DNA from: JASLBX01 sp036374175
GTDB taxonomy: Bacteria > Actinomycetota > Actinomycetes > Jiangellales > Jiangellaceae
Direction: 5' to 3'
DNA length: 12,945 bases
Assembly (NCBI GenBank): GCA_036374175.1
Contig: DASUUH010000052.1
Span: forward strand, 1-12,945
Shown here: positions 1 to 6,690 of the stretch, one piece after another
Layout of the letters: every line of letters begins with the position of its first letter
How positions within the stretch are numbered: position 1 is the first letter of the stretch
Translations under genes and position numbers: made by a program
The notes under the pieces: generated by a model
What the model was told of the DNA's origin: nothing
What the model saw: only the letters and a program-made list of their open reading frames with translations
Database searches by the model: none

Positions 1-1
1 G

Positions 2-286
2 CCCGGCGTCACCGTCGACTACGAACAAGCGCGTTCCATCGCAGCTGATCACGACGCCACAATCCAGCGGACTCGTGACGGATCACCGTCATTTGCCTAC
101 CGCACTTCTTCGGGCGCCCGGCACGAGGTGTGGTACGAGGATGCCGAAAGCGCTCATCCAAAGCTGGAACTCGTGTCCGAATATGGGCTGGGCGGCGCCT
201 TCTTCTGGCGATTGGGCGGAGAGGATCCGAGAGTATGGCCGACGGCAAACGAGGCGTTGCGACGAAGTCGCCGTCGACATCGCTGA
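2..286 (+). CDS. GH18-like glycoside hydrolase, C-terminal fragment (5' end outside window)
   Basis: This is an open frame that enters from the left edge (codons begin at base 2) and ends at TGA 284-286, giving 94 residues with no internal start needed. The tail contains a VWYEDAES segment followed by a GLGGAFFWRLGGEDP segment. That resembles the last strand and helix of actinobacterial family 18 glycosidases (YaaH/chitinase-like TIM barrels), where W-Y-D/E-D-A-x-S and G-x-x-x-W-x-L-G-x-E-D-P close the barrel. The catalytic DxxDxDxE motif would lie upstream, off the window, so catalytic competence cannot be judged. The end is basic (RRSRRRHR). Likely role: hydrolysis of a peptidoglycan- or chitin-like polysaccharide outside the membrane; a signal peptide would also be off-window. 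The gene converges on cysN with a 94-base gap. Family assignment rests on this short tail only. Confidence 0.7.
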   Translation, partial: PGVTVDYEQARSIAADHDATIQRTRDGSPSFAYRTSSGARHEVWYEDAESAHPKLELVSEYGLGGAFFWRLGGEDPRVWPTANEALRRSRRRHR

Positions 287-380
287 TGTCTCGTGCCTAT
301 GCACCGCTGATCCCGCCCATCGCCTGGAACCGCATCACGAGGACGCAGAGCGCGCCTGATTCGTGAGCGACGTCAGGGCT
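287..380. other. Short convergent intergenic gap
   Basis: These 94 bases lie between the stop of the GH18-like gene (+) and the stop of cysN (-). I see no clear intrinsic terminator: there is no GC-rich hairpin followed by a T run on either strand. The only complementarity noted is CTCGTG (290-295) with CACGAG (336-341) across a 40-base loop, which is weak. No gene is apparent. Confidence 0.5.
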
Positions 381-1688
381 TCACACAGCTGAGGTGATCA
401 TTCCCGCGCCGACGGTCCGGTTGGTCATCTCGTCGATCAGGATGAAACCACCGGTCTGCCGATTCCGGCGGTACTCGTCCGCCATTAGCGGCACTGTGGT
501 CCGCAGCCGGACCCGCCCGACATCGTTGAGCCCCAGCGAATCCGCCGACTCGTCGCGGTGCAGTGTGTTGACGTCCAACCGGTACTGCAGCTCCTTGACC
601 AGCGCTCGCGCGGACCGCGTGGTGTGCTTCACCGCAAGCTTCTGCCCCGGCGACAGCGGCTCCTCGGCCATCCAGCACACCATCGCGTCGATGTCCTGCG
701 CCACCGCCGGGTGGTTGTGCGGGCGGCAGATCATGTCACCGCGAGAGACGTCGAGTTCGTCGGCGAGCCGGACGGTCACCGACATCGGCGGGAAGGCCTC
801 GCTGACCGGCCCGTCCGCGGTCTCGATCGACAGGATCGTCGACGTGAAGCCGCTCGGCAGCACCATCACCTCGTCCCCCGCTTTGAGCACCCCGCCGGCG
901 ACCTGGCCGGCGTATCCGCGGTAGTCGACGTGGCTGTTGGACTGCGGCCTGATCACGTACTGCACCGGAAACCGGACATCGACGAGGTTGCGGTCGGACG
1001 CGATGTGCACGTGCTCGAGGTGGTGGAGCAACGACGGTCCCTCGTACCACGGCATGTGCTCTGACCTGGTCACGATGTTGTCGCCGTGCAACGCGGAGAT
1101 GGGGATGACGGTCAGATCTGGAATCTCGAGTTTGGTGGCGAAGTTTGCGAACTCGGCGGCGATCTCCTCGAAGGCCTCCTGCGACCAGTCCACCAGGTCC
1201 ATCTTGTTGACGGCCAGGACGAGGTGCGGAACCCGCAGCAGCGACACGATGAACGCGTGCCGGCGGCTCTGCTCGATCAGCCCCTTCCTGGCATCCACCA
1301 GGACGATGGACAGGTTGGCGGTCGATGAACCGGTCACCATATTGCGGGTGTACTGGATGTGCCCAGGTGTGTCGGCGATGATGAACTTGCGCCGGGGCGT
1401 AGCGAAGTACCGGTACGCCACGTCGATTGTGATGCCCTGCTCACGCTCTGCCCGCAGACCGTCGGTGAGCAGTGCGAGGTCGGTGTAGTCGTCGCCCCGC
1501 TCGCGGCTGGTCCGCTCGACCGCCTCCAGCTGGTCGGTGAAGATCGACTTTGAGTCGTACAGCAACCGGCCGATCAGCGTGCTCTTACCGTCATCGACCG
1601 AGCCGGCAGTGGAGAACCGCAGCAGATCCATACCCGCAGGGGCTCCGCCCCCGCGAACCCCCGACACCTGGTCACTCACCGCAACCAT
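381..1688 (-). CDS. cysN: Sulfate adenylyltransferase subunit 1 (GTPase subunit)
   Basis: This is the large, GTP-hydrolysing subunit of ATP sulfurylase. With CysD it makes adenosine 5'-phosphosulfate (APS) from sulfate and ATP in the cytoplasm. The 435-residue protein shows an EF-Tu-type G domain: P-loop GSVDDGKST at residues 29-37, switch I EQGIT near 83-87, DTPGH at 106-110 and NKMD at 161-164. Beta-barrel domains 2 and 3 follow, up to about residue 430. The length matches stand-alone CysN; the fused APS kinase (CysC) domain seen in mycobacterial CysNC (over 600 residues) is absent. The start ATG at 1688-1686 shares one base with the cysD stop (TGATG). An AGGAGGG at 1704-1698, inside the end of cysD, lies 9 bases upstream, which supports this start over Met20. 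It is the last gene of cysQ-cysD-cysN. Confidence 0.96.
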   Translation of the reverse strand: MVAVSDQVSGVRGGGAPAGMDLLRFSTAGSVDDGKSTLIGRLLYDSKSIFTDQLEAVERTSRERGDDYTDLALLTDGLRAEREQGITIDVAYRYFATPRRKFIIADTPGHIQYTRNMVTGSSTANLSIVLVDARKGLIEQSRRHAFIVSLLRVPHLVLAVNKMDLVDWSQEAFEEIAAEFANFATKLEIPDLTVIPISALHGDNIVTRSEHMPWYEGPSLLHHLEHVHIASDRNLVDVRFPVQYVIRPQSNSHVDYRGYAGQVAGGVLKAGDEVMVLPSGFTSTILSIETADGPVSEAFPPMSVTVRLADELDVSRGDMICRPHNHPAVAQDIDAMVCWMAEEPLSPGQKLAVKHTTRSARALVKELQYRLDVNTLHRDESADSLGLNDVGRVRLRTTVPLMADEYRRNRQTGGFILIDEMTNRTVGAGMITSAV

Positions 1689-2596
1689 CAGAAGTAGCCC
1701 TCCTTCTTCCGGTCCTCCATGGCCGCCTCACTGAACTTGTCATCGCCACGGGTCGCGCCGCGCTCGGTCAACCGGGTAGCCGCCGTCTCTTCGATGATCT
1801 TGTCGATCGTGTCGGCGTCGGACCGGACGGCTGCGGTCAGCGAAGCATCTCCGACCGTCCGGTAGCGGACCGTCTCGGTGAACACCGTCTCGCCGTCCCG
1901 AGGTCGGCAGAACTCGTTGGCCGCGAACAACATGCCGTCCCGTTCGAAGACTTCACGCTCATGTGCGTAGTAGATGGACGGCACCTCGATGCCTTCCCGC
2001 GCGATGTACTGCCACACGTCCAGCTCGGTCCAGTTCGACAAGGGGAAGACCCGGATGCTTTCGCCAAGATGGGTCCGCCCGTTGTAGAGGTTCCACAGCT
2101 CCGGACGCTGGTTCTTCGGGTCCCACTGGCCGAACTCGTCGCGGAACGAGAAAACCCGCTCCTTAGCCCGGGCCTTCTCCTCATCGCGCCGGGCTCCGCC
2201 GAACAGGGCTGTGAACCGGTACTTCTCCACGGCTTCAAGCAGCACCGGCGTCTGAATCCGGTTGCGCGAGCCGTTCGACTCCTCGCGCACCATGCCGCGG
2301 TCGATGGCGTCCTGGACGGACGCCACGATCAGCTGGACGCCAAGCTCGGTGGCCCTTCGGTCCCGAAAGTCGAGCACCTCGGCAAAGTTGTGGCCGGTGT
2401 CTACATGCATCACCGGGAACGGGATGCGGGCCGGCCAGAACGCCTTCTCTGCCAGCCGCAACATGGTGATCGAGTCCTTGCCGCCGGAGAACAACAGCGC
2501 CGGCTTGTCGAACTCGGCGGCGACCTCGCGGATGATGTGGATCGCCTCGGCTTCCAGCACGTCAAGCTGGGTGAGCCGGTAGTCCGGTGTCGTCAT
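1688..2596 (-). CDS. cysD: Sulfate adenylyltransferase subunit 2
   Basis: This is the catalytic adenylyltransferase subunit of ATP sulfurylase (ATP + sulfate to APS + PPi), acting with CysN in the cytoplasm. The 302-residue protein has the PP-loop ATP-pyrophosphatase signature SGGKDS at residues 37-42, close to the usual position, and the family's C-terminal RERVFSFRDEFGQWDPKNQRPE-type region and a DGETVFTETVRYRTVGD-type region. Length is normal for CysD (about 300). The start is ATG 2596-2594, with GAGG at 2606-2603 six bases upstream. The cysQ TAA stop (2602-2600) lies between this Shine-Dalgarno and the start, so translation is probably coupled to cysQ. At its 3' end the gene overlaps the cysN start by one base. 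Confidence 0.97.
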   Translation of the reverse strand: MTTPDYRLTQLDVLEAEAIHIIREVAAEFDKPALLFSGGKDSITMLRLAEKAFWPARIPFPVMHVDTGHNFAEVLDFRDRRATELGVQLIVASVQDAIDRGMVREESNGSRNRIQTPVLLEAVEKYRFTALFGGARRDEEKARAKERVFSFRDEFGQWDPKNQRPELWNLYNGRTHLGESIRVFPLSNWTELDVWQYIAREGIEVPSIYYAHEREVFERDGMLFAANEFCRPRDGETVFTETVRYRTVGDASLTAAVRSDADTIDKIIEETAATRLTERGATRGDDKFSEAAMEDRKKEGYF

Positions 2597-2599
2597 GGA

Positions 2600-3352
2600 T
2601 TACCTCGGAGCGGGTGCGCAAACGGACAGAAGCTCAGGAGCGATTTCCCGACGACAGACGATCAAATCTGGCAAGTAGGGATCCGGACGATTGTAGACGA
2701 GTCGCGAACCGTTTAAGCGCGTCGCGTGCAGCCCGGCCGCGCGAGCGACGGCGACAGGCGCAGCCGAATCCCATTCAAACTGGCCGCCGGCGTGCACGTA
2801 GGCGTCCACGTCCCCGCGCATCACCGCGCCCACCTTGAACCCGGCCGAGCCCATCGGGACCAGCTCAGCCCCGAGCTCGCGAGCCGCAACCATCGCCACA
2901 TGGGGCGCTCGGCTTCGGCTGACAGCAATACGTGGCCGGCCACCATCACGGCCCGGAATCTCAGGTGGAACGTCCGTGGCGAGCGTACAGCCGAGTCCAG
3001 GCAACGCGACAGCGCCGACGACAAGATCGCCGTCGGACCACAGCGCCACATGCACCGCCCAATCTTCGCGGCCTTCTGCGAACTCGCGGGTGCCATCGAG
3101 CGGGTCGATGATCCACACCCGGTCCGCCGTCAACCGCTCCGGGTCGTCCACCGCTTCCTCACTCAACACCGCATCAGCAGGGCGCGCAGCCGCCAATTCA
3201 GCCGCTAGGAACTGCTGCGCCGCGGCATCACCAGAATCGCGTAACGCCTGGCGATCAGGTGACTGGAACTGGTCGCGGACGCGTAGCAGTAGCGCCCCGG
3301 CCTCAGTGGCAAGGCGGCGCGCAAGGATTTCGTCGTCGACGTGGCGTTCCAC
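2600..3352 (-). CDS. cysQ: 3'(2'),5'-bisphosphate nucleotidase, CysQ-type inositol monophosphatase family
   Basis: This enzyme dephosphorylates 3'-phosphoadenosine 5'-phosphate (PAP), and in related proteins PAPS or inositol phosphates, using two or three Mg2+ ions in the cytoplasm. The 250-residue protein has the family metal-site motifs: SEE at 64-66, WIIDPLDGTREF with DPLDGT at 83-88, and EWDSAAP around 193-199 whose Asp closes the metal site. The start is GTG 3352-3350, preceded by AGGAG at 3360-3356 with a short 3-base spacer; no better in-frame start lies upstream. It is the first gene of cysQ-cysD-cysN, three bases before cysD. With no APS kinase in the operon, its PAP-recycling role implies that PAPS is made by an enzyme elsewhere or that it acts on another bisphosphate. 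Specificity between CysQ and SuhB/IMPase types cannot be fixed from motifs alone, but the context favours CysQ. Confidence 0.9.
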   Translation of the reverse strand: MERHVDDEILARRLATEAGALLLRVRDQFQSPDRQALRDSGDAAAQQFLAAELAAARPADAVLSEEAVDDPERLTADRVWIIDPLDGTREFAEGREDWAVHVALWSDGDLVVGAVALPGLGCTLATDVPPEIPGRDGGRPRIAVSRSRAPHVAMVAARELGAELVPMGSAGFKVGAVMRGDVDAYVHAGGQFEWDSAAPVAVARAAGLHATRLNGSRLVYNRPDPYLPDLIVCRREIAPELLSVCAPAPR

Positions 3353-3353
3353 A

Positions 3354-3459
3354 GGCTCCTCAGGTACAAAGATGCCACCGTATGAAATCGTCCAGACGTC
3401 TCGGGCCGAAAAAGGAGCCCGCCGGCGGTCCGCTGGTCCCGTAGTGTGCGACCTCCTCT
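3354..3459 (-). promoter_or_regulatory. Candidate structured leader of cysQ with competing Shine-Dalgarno pairings
   Basis: Read on the - strand, three segments can pair in two exclusive ways. The cysQ ribosome-binding segment AGGAGCC (3360-3354) is exactly complementary to GGCTCCT (3419-3413). That same segment, extended into the T run as CTCCTTT, can instead pair with an upstream AGAGGAG (3459-3453), using one G-U pair. The upstream purine element looks like a perfect Shine-Dalgarno but has no start codon within reach, so it is not explained by a leader peptide. The GC palindrome CCGCCGGCGG followed by GGCTCC and TTTTT (ending at 3409) could also act as an attenuator. This is inferred from complementarity only, with no known riboswitch class recognised. 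Confidence 0.3.
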
Positions 3460-3500
3460 AGCAACCGCGGTGAGGGGGTCGACGAGAGACGTCGGCGGGG

Positions 3501-3506
3501 TAGCCT
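3501..3506 (+). promoter_or_regulatory. Possible -10 element (TAGCCT) for the sugar operon
   Basis: The hexamer fits the actinobacterial TANNNT -10 consensus and lies about 55 bases before the preferred ATG at 3562. No good -35 is visible. It also sits only 4 bases before an ATG at 3511, so a near-leaderless start there cannot be excluded. Confidence 0.2.
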
Positions 3507-3561
3507 CGTCATGAACGCAATCATCGCGGCCGGTCCAGGCCGATTTGGGGGAAACGGGAAA

Positions 3562-4593
3562 ATGCATGTACTCGTCGCCGGCGACCGCGGGTACCTGGGC
3601 GCCGTCGTCGTGCCGTTCCTACGGCGTGCCGGGCATCACGTGGTCGGCTTAGACGCCGGCTGGTACGACGGTTGCGATTTCGGTCCGGTGCCAAACGACT
3701 ACGAACAGCGCACCGGCGACATACGAGACGTTCGAATCGAGGATCTCCGGGACTTCGACGCTGTCATCAATCTGGCGGCGATCTCTAATGATCCGCTTGG
3801 ATACCTCAACCCCGCTACGACGTATTCAGTGAACGCACACGGATCGGTCCATCTCGGCAAGGTCGCCAAGGCGGCAAGAGTCCCGCGATATCTGTTTTCG
3901 TCGTCGTGCTCGCTCTACGGGTCAGCCGGCGACGTTCCGGTCACCGAGGCCGCGGAGTTCCGACCGGTCACGCCCTACGGCGAGAGCAAGGTCATGGCCG
4001 AAGCCGGCCTCGCCAAGCTGGCGGACGACGACTTCAGCCCGACCTACCTGCGCAATGCCACCGCGTATGGTTCGTCGCCACGGCTCCGGGCCGACATCGT
4101 GGTCAACAACCTCACCGGAAGCGCATTCACGCGCGGCGAGGTGCGGCTGCAGAGCGACGGTACACCGTGGCGTCCGCTAATTCATGTCGAGGACATCGCC
4201 CGAGCTTTCCTCGCGGCCCTTGAGGCGCCGCGTGAGGCCGTCCACAACCAAGCGTTCAACGTGGGCCGCGGCGAAGATGTCGTCCAAATCCGGGACATCG
4301 CCGAGCAGGTGGCCAAGATCCTCGATGCCCCTGTGACATTTGCGGCGGAGGCAGGCCCCGACAAGCGTGACTACCGGGTCGACTTCACCCGGGTCCGCCG
4401 GCTACTACCAGCGTTCCAGCCCGAGTGGACAGTCGCCGCTGGCATCGAAGAGCTAGCCCGCGACATGCAAACCTACGGCCTGTCTGCCGACGATTTCGAG
4501 GGACCCCGATATGTCCGGCTCGAGCGGATTCGCGAGTTGCTGGCCAACCGTCGGCTGGACGCTGACCTGCGGTTGACAGGGAGCGCAGGATGA
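3562..4593 (+). CDS. NAD-dependent epimerase/dehydratase (extended SDR) acting on a nucleotide sugar
   Basis: This is an extended short-chain dehydrogenase of 343 residues. The Rossmann dinucleotide motif is G7-D-R-G-Y-L-G13 directly after the first beta strand. The active-site serine region is SSSCS at 113-117, and Y139-x3-K143 (PYGESK) is the catalytic pair. A C-terminal substrate domain contains RPLIHVEDIA and FNVGRGEDV segments typical of NDP-sugar epimerases. The T-D-E triplet of NDP-hexose 4,6-dehydratases is replaced by S-C-S, so an epimerase or ketoreductase role is more likely than dehydration. I chose ATG 3562 because the Rossmann strand starts there and GGGGGA (3547-3552) lies 9 bases upstream; ATG 3511 would add 17 residues without SDR character. 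The stop overlaps the next gene's start by 4 bases. It is the first gene of the SDR/methyltransferase/nucleotidyltransferase/PIG-L unit; the exact substrate is unknown. Confidence 0.88.
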   Translation: MHVLVAGDRGYLGAVVVPFLRRAGHHVVGLDAGWYDGCDFGPVPNDYEQRTGDIRDVRIEDLRDFDAVINLAAISNDPLGYLNPATTYSVNAHGSVHLGKVAKAARVPRYLFSSSCSLYGSAGDVPVTEAAEFRPVTPYGESKVMAEAGLAKLADDDFSPTYLRNATAYGSSPRLRADIVVNNLTGSAFTRGEVRLQSDGTPWRPLIHVEDIARAFLAALEAPREAVHNQAFNVGRGEDVVQIRDIAEQVAKILDAPVTFAAEAGPDKRDYRVDFTRVRRLLPAFQPEWTVAAGIEELARDMQTYGLSADDFEGPRYVRLERIRELLANRRLDADLRLTGSAG

Positions 4594-5819
4594 GCGCCCT
4601 ACGGTGTCGGTTGTGCTCTTCCGAGCTCACCCACACCTTTGTCGATTTGGGCATGTCGCCGCCGTGCGAGAGCTATTTGTCAGCCGACCAGCTCGACCAG
4701 GGTGAGACCTTCTATCCACTCCACGTCCGCATCTGCGCCAAGTGCCTGCTGGTCCAACTTCCGGCGTACATCCCCGCCGATGACATCTTCAGCGACTACG
4801 CCTACTTCTCGTCGTACAGCGACTCCTGGGTGGCGCATGCTCGGCGGTTCGTCGACACTGCCGTGGCTCGGTTGGGGCTCGGCAGTGAGTCGTTCGTCAT
4901 CGAGGTAGCCAGCAATGACGGCTACCTGCTCCAGCACGTCATCAAACGGCGGATTCGGGCGCTCGGCATCGAGCCGGCAGCGAACATCGCGCAGGTCGCA
5001 GTGTCTCGTGGTATTTCTACCGAGGTGCTCTTCCTCGGTGAGGCCACCGGTCGGAAGATAGCCGCCGAACATGGTCATGCCGATCTGGTCGTCGCCAACA
5101 ATGTGCTCGCTCATGTGCCGGACATCGTCGATTTCGCCACGGGCCTGCGTGCTTTGGTCGCTGACGACGGTTGGGTCAGTATCGAGATCCCGCATCTGCA
5201 ACGGCTGATCGAGGGCCGTGAATACGACACGATCTACCACGAACACTATTCCTACCTGTCCCTGCTGACGATGGAGCGTGTGCTCGCTGCAGCTGGACTG
5301 GCCGTGGTCGACGTCGAGGAGTTGCCGACGCACGGCGGCTCGCTGCGGACGTGGTCTGTACCGGTAGATCGCGCCGGTCAACCGAGCTCCAACGTGGACA
5401 ACGTACTCGCCCTCGAAGCGGCGGCAGGGCTCCACAGCTTGGCCGGTCATGATGGCTTCGCCGCAGAGGTGGCCTCGGTACGCAACGACCTGGTCGAGTT
5501 TCTGGTGGCGCGGTCGCGTGAAGGCGCTCGAGTAGCGGGCTATGGGGCGCCGGGTAAGGGCAACACGCTGCTCAACCACGCCGGAATCCGGTCCGACCTC
5601 CTGTCTTTCACCGTGGACCGAAACCCCGTCAAGCACGGGAAGTTCCTGCCGGGCACGCACATCCCAATCCATCCGGTCGAGAAGATCGCCCAGGTAAAGC
5701 CGGACTATGTGCTGATCCTTCCGTGGAACCTCCGCGAAGAGATCTCCGCACAGCTAGCCTATGTCCGAGAGTGGGGCGGCCGGCTCGTCGTTCCGCTACC
5801 CTCGCTTGAGGTGTTCTGA
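4590..5819 (+). CDS. Zinc-binding SAM-dependent sugar C-methyltransferase
   Basis: This protein resembles the NDP-4-keto-6-deoxysugar C-3 methyltransferases (TcaB9/NovU/TylC3 type), which add a methyl branch to the sugar ring in the cytoplasm. It has 409 residues in three parts. An N-terminal zinc knuckle uses C6, C9, C49 and C52 and is followed by an aromatic substrate loop (Y70, Y72, Y76). The central Rossmann methyltransferase has motif I EVASNDGYLL at 105-114, H175 in NVLAHVPD, and YHEHYSYL around 216-223 with E218 and H219 matching the catalytic Glu-His pair. The C-terminal domain is a second Rossmann-like fold with GYGAPGKGNTLL. AGGGAG at 4578-4583 lies 6 bases before the ATG, which overlaps the preceding SDR stop by 4 bases (ATGA), implying coupling. 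All key residues are present, so it is probably active. Precise sugar and carbon position are inferred. Confidence 0.9.
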   Translation: MSALRCRLCSSELTHTFVDLGMSPPCESYLSADQLDQGETFYPLHVRICAKCLLVQLPAYIPADDIFSDYAYFSSYSDSWVAHARRFVDTAVARLGLGSESFVIEVASNDGYLLQHVIKRRIRALGIEPAANIAQVAVSRGISTEVLFLGEATGRKIAAEHGHADLVVANNVLAHVPDIVDFATGLRALVADDGWVSIEIPHLQRLIEGREYDTIYHEHYSYLSLLTMERVLAAAGLAVVDVEELPTHGGSLRTWSVPVDRAGQPSSNVDNVLALEAAAGLHSLAGHDGFAAEVASVRNDLVEFLVARSREGARVAGYGAPGKGNTLLNHAGIRSDLLSFTVDRNPVKHGKFLPGTHIPIHPVEKIAQVKPDYVLILPWNLREEISAQLAYVREWGGRLVVPLPSLEVF

Positions 5820-5847
5820 TCCGTCGGGGCGCGGAAGGGGAACGAAC

Positions 5848-6690
5848 GTGAAGGTAGTCATTTTCTGCGGTGGACTCGGTTTGCGCATGCGATCCAGCGA
5901 CACCTCCGCACCCAAGCCGATGATCCCGATCGGACATCGCCCCGTCCTGTGGCACGTGATGCGGTATTACGCGTATTTCGGGCACAACGAGTTCATCCTG
6001 TGCCTCGGATACGGCGCGAACACCGTGAAGGAATATTTCCTCAACTATGAAGAGACCCACTCGAACGACTTCGTTCTCGCCAAGGGCGGCGAACACATCG
6101 AGTTGCTGAGCAGCGACATCAGCGAGTGGCGGATCACCTTCATCGACACCGGCATCGATACCGCGATCGGTGAGCGGCTACGCCGGGTCCGCCCGTTCCT
6201 GGAAGGGGACGACGTATTCCTCGCGAACTATGGCGACGTGCTGACCGATGCGCCGATGAACGACCTGGTGGATCGCCTTCTCGCCACAAATGCCGTAGCC
6301 AGCCTCCTCGCCGTGTCACCCCAGGATTCGTTCCATGTCCTCGACATCGACGACCAGTCACGGATAACCGGTTTCACACCCGTCGCAGACATGCAGATGC
6401 GAATCAATGGCGGCTACTTCGTCCTCCGGCAGGAGATCTTCGACTACCTCAACGAGGGCGACGATCTGGTCATGGACGCGTGTGCGCGGGCTGCTGCTGA
6501 CGGGCGGATGCTGGCCATCCCCTATGACGGCTTCTGGGCGCCGATGGACACCTTGAAAGAACGGTCTCTACTGGAAGACCTCTATCGCAGCGGCCGGTGC
6601 CCGTGGGCTGTCTGGCAGGATCTCCCGTCGCGGGCGGGTCGCCGCGTCCGGGCGGTCGACGTCGCCGACCTCAGCGGAAGTGCTGAGTGA
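5848..6690 (+). CDS. Glucose-1-phosphate cytidylyltransferase-like sugar nucleotidyltransferase
   Basis: This enzyme activates a hexose-1-phosphate with an NTP, making an NDP-sugar and PPi. The 280-residue protein has the nucleotidyltransferase N-terminus FCGGLGLRM (residues 6-14), a variant of GGxGTRL with Leu for Thr. It continues with APKPMIPIGHRPVLWHVM, a metal-binding YGD at 128-130, the W-R-I-T-F-I-D-T-G strand typical of CDP-glucose pyrophosphorylases (RfbF), INGGYFV, and FWAPMDT at 229-235. I chose GTG 5848 because GGAAGGGG (5833-5840) lies 7 bases upstream and the conserved beta strand begins at once; the open frame extends 29 codons further upstream but overlaps the preceding gene. 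The gap to the methyltransferase stop is 28 bases. The last 35 or so residues extend beyond the usual 255-260 residues of RfbF. CTP/glucose specificity is by similarity only; UTP or another hexose is possible. Confidence 0.87.
   Translation: MKVVIFCGGLGLRMRSSDTSAPKPMIPIGHRPVLWHVMRYYAYFGHNEFILCLGYGANTVKEYFLNYEETHSNDFVLAKGGEHIELLSSDISEWRITFIDTGIDTAIGERLRRVRPFLEGDDVFLANYGDVLTDAPMNDLVDRLLATNAVASLLAVSPQDSFHVLDIDDQSRITGFTPVADMQMRINGGYFVLRQEIFDYLNEGDDLVMDACARAAADGRMLAIPYDGFWAPMDTLKERSLLEDLYRSGRCPWAVWQDLPSRAGRRVRAVDVADLSGSAE

Larger units (their letters stand above)
3353..3561. promoter_or_regulatory. Divergent intergenic region between cysQ (-) and the sugar operon (+)
   Basis: These 209 bases separate two divergently transcribed operons and must hold promoters in both directions. 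On the + strand a TANNNT -10-like hexamer TAGCCT lies at 3501-3506, without a convincing -35. On the - strand I cannot pick a promoter with confidence; TACGGT (reading leftward near 3381-3376) is a weak -10 candidate. The octamer GAGACGTC occurs on the + strand at 3486-3493 and on the - strand at 3402-3395 within an AGACGTCT palindrome (3394-3401), a possible operator pair. No gene of its own is apparent. Confidence 0.45.

Noticed and set aside
1550..2716. Long open frame (388 codons) opposite cysD
   Set aside because: Antisense shadow of cysD/cysN caused by high GC; no recognisable domain and the opposite strand encodes conserved proteins.
3451..3459. Cysteine-responsive leader peptide behind the orphan AGAGGAGGT on the - strand
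   Set aside because: No ATG, GTG or TTG falls within usable spacing downstream.
3353..3460. Known SAM riboswitch or T-box upstream of cysQ
   Set aside because: I could not match the consensus cores of these classes; only the SD-pairing pattern is reported.
3511..3561. Upstream ATG for the first SDR gene
   Set aside because: It adds 17 non-conserved residues before the Rossmann strand. Kept only as an alternative because of the TANNNT element just upstream.
4680..5672. Open frame (330 codons) opposite the C-methyltransferase
   Set aside because: Antisense shadow of a gene with intact family motifs.
5761..5847. 29-codon N-terminal extension of the nucleotidyltransferase
   Set aside because: It overlaps the methyltransferase coding sequence and precedes the conserved first strand; GTG 5848 has a strong ribosome-binding site.
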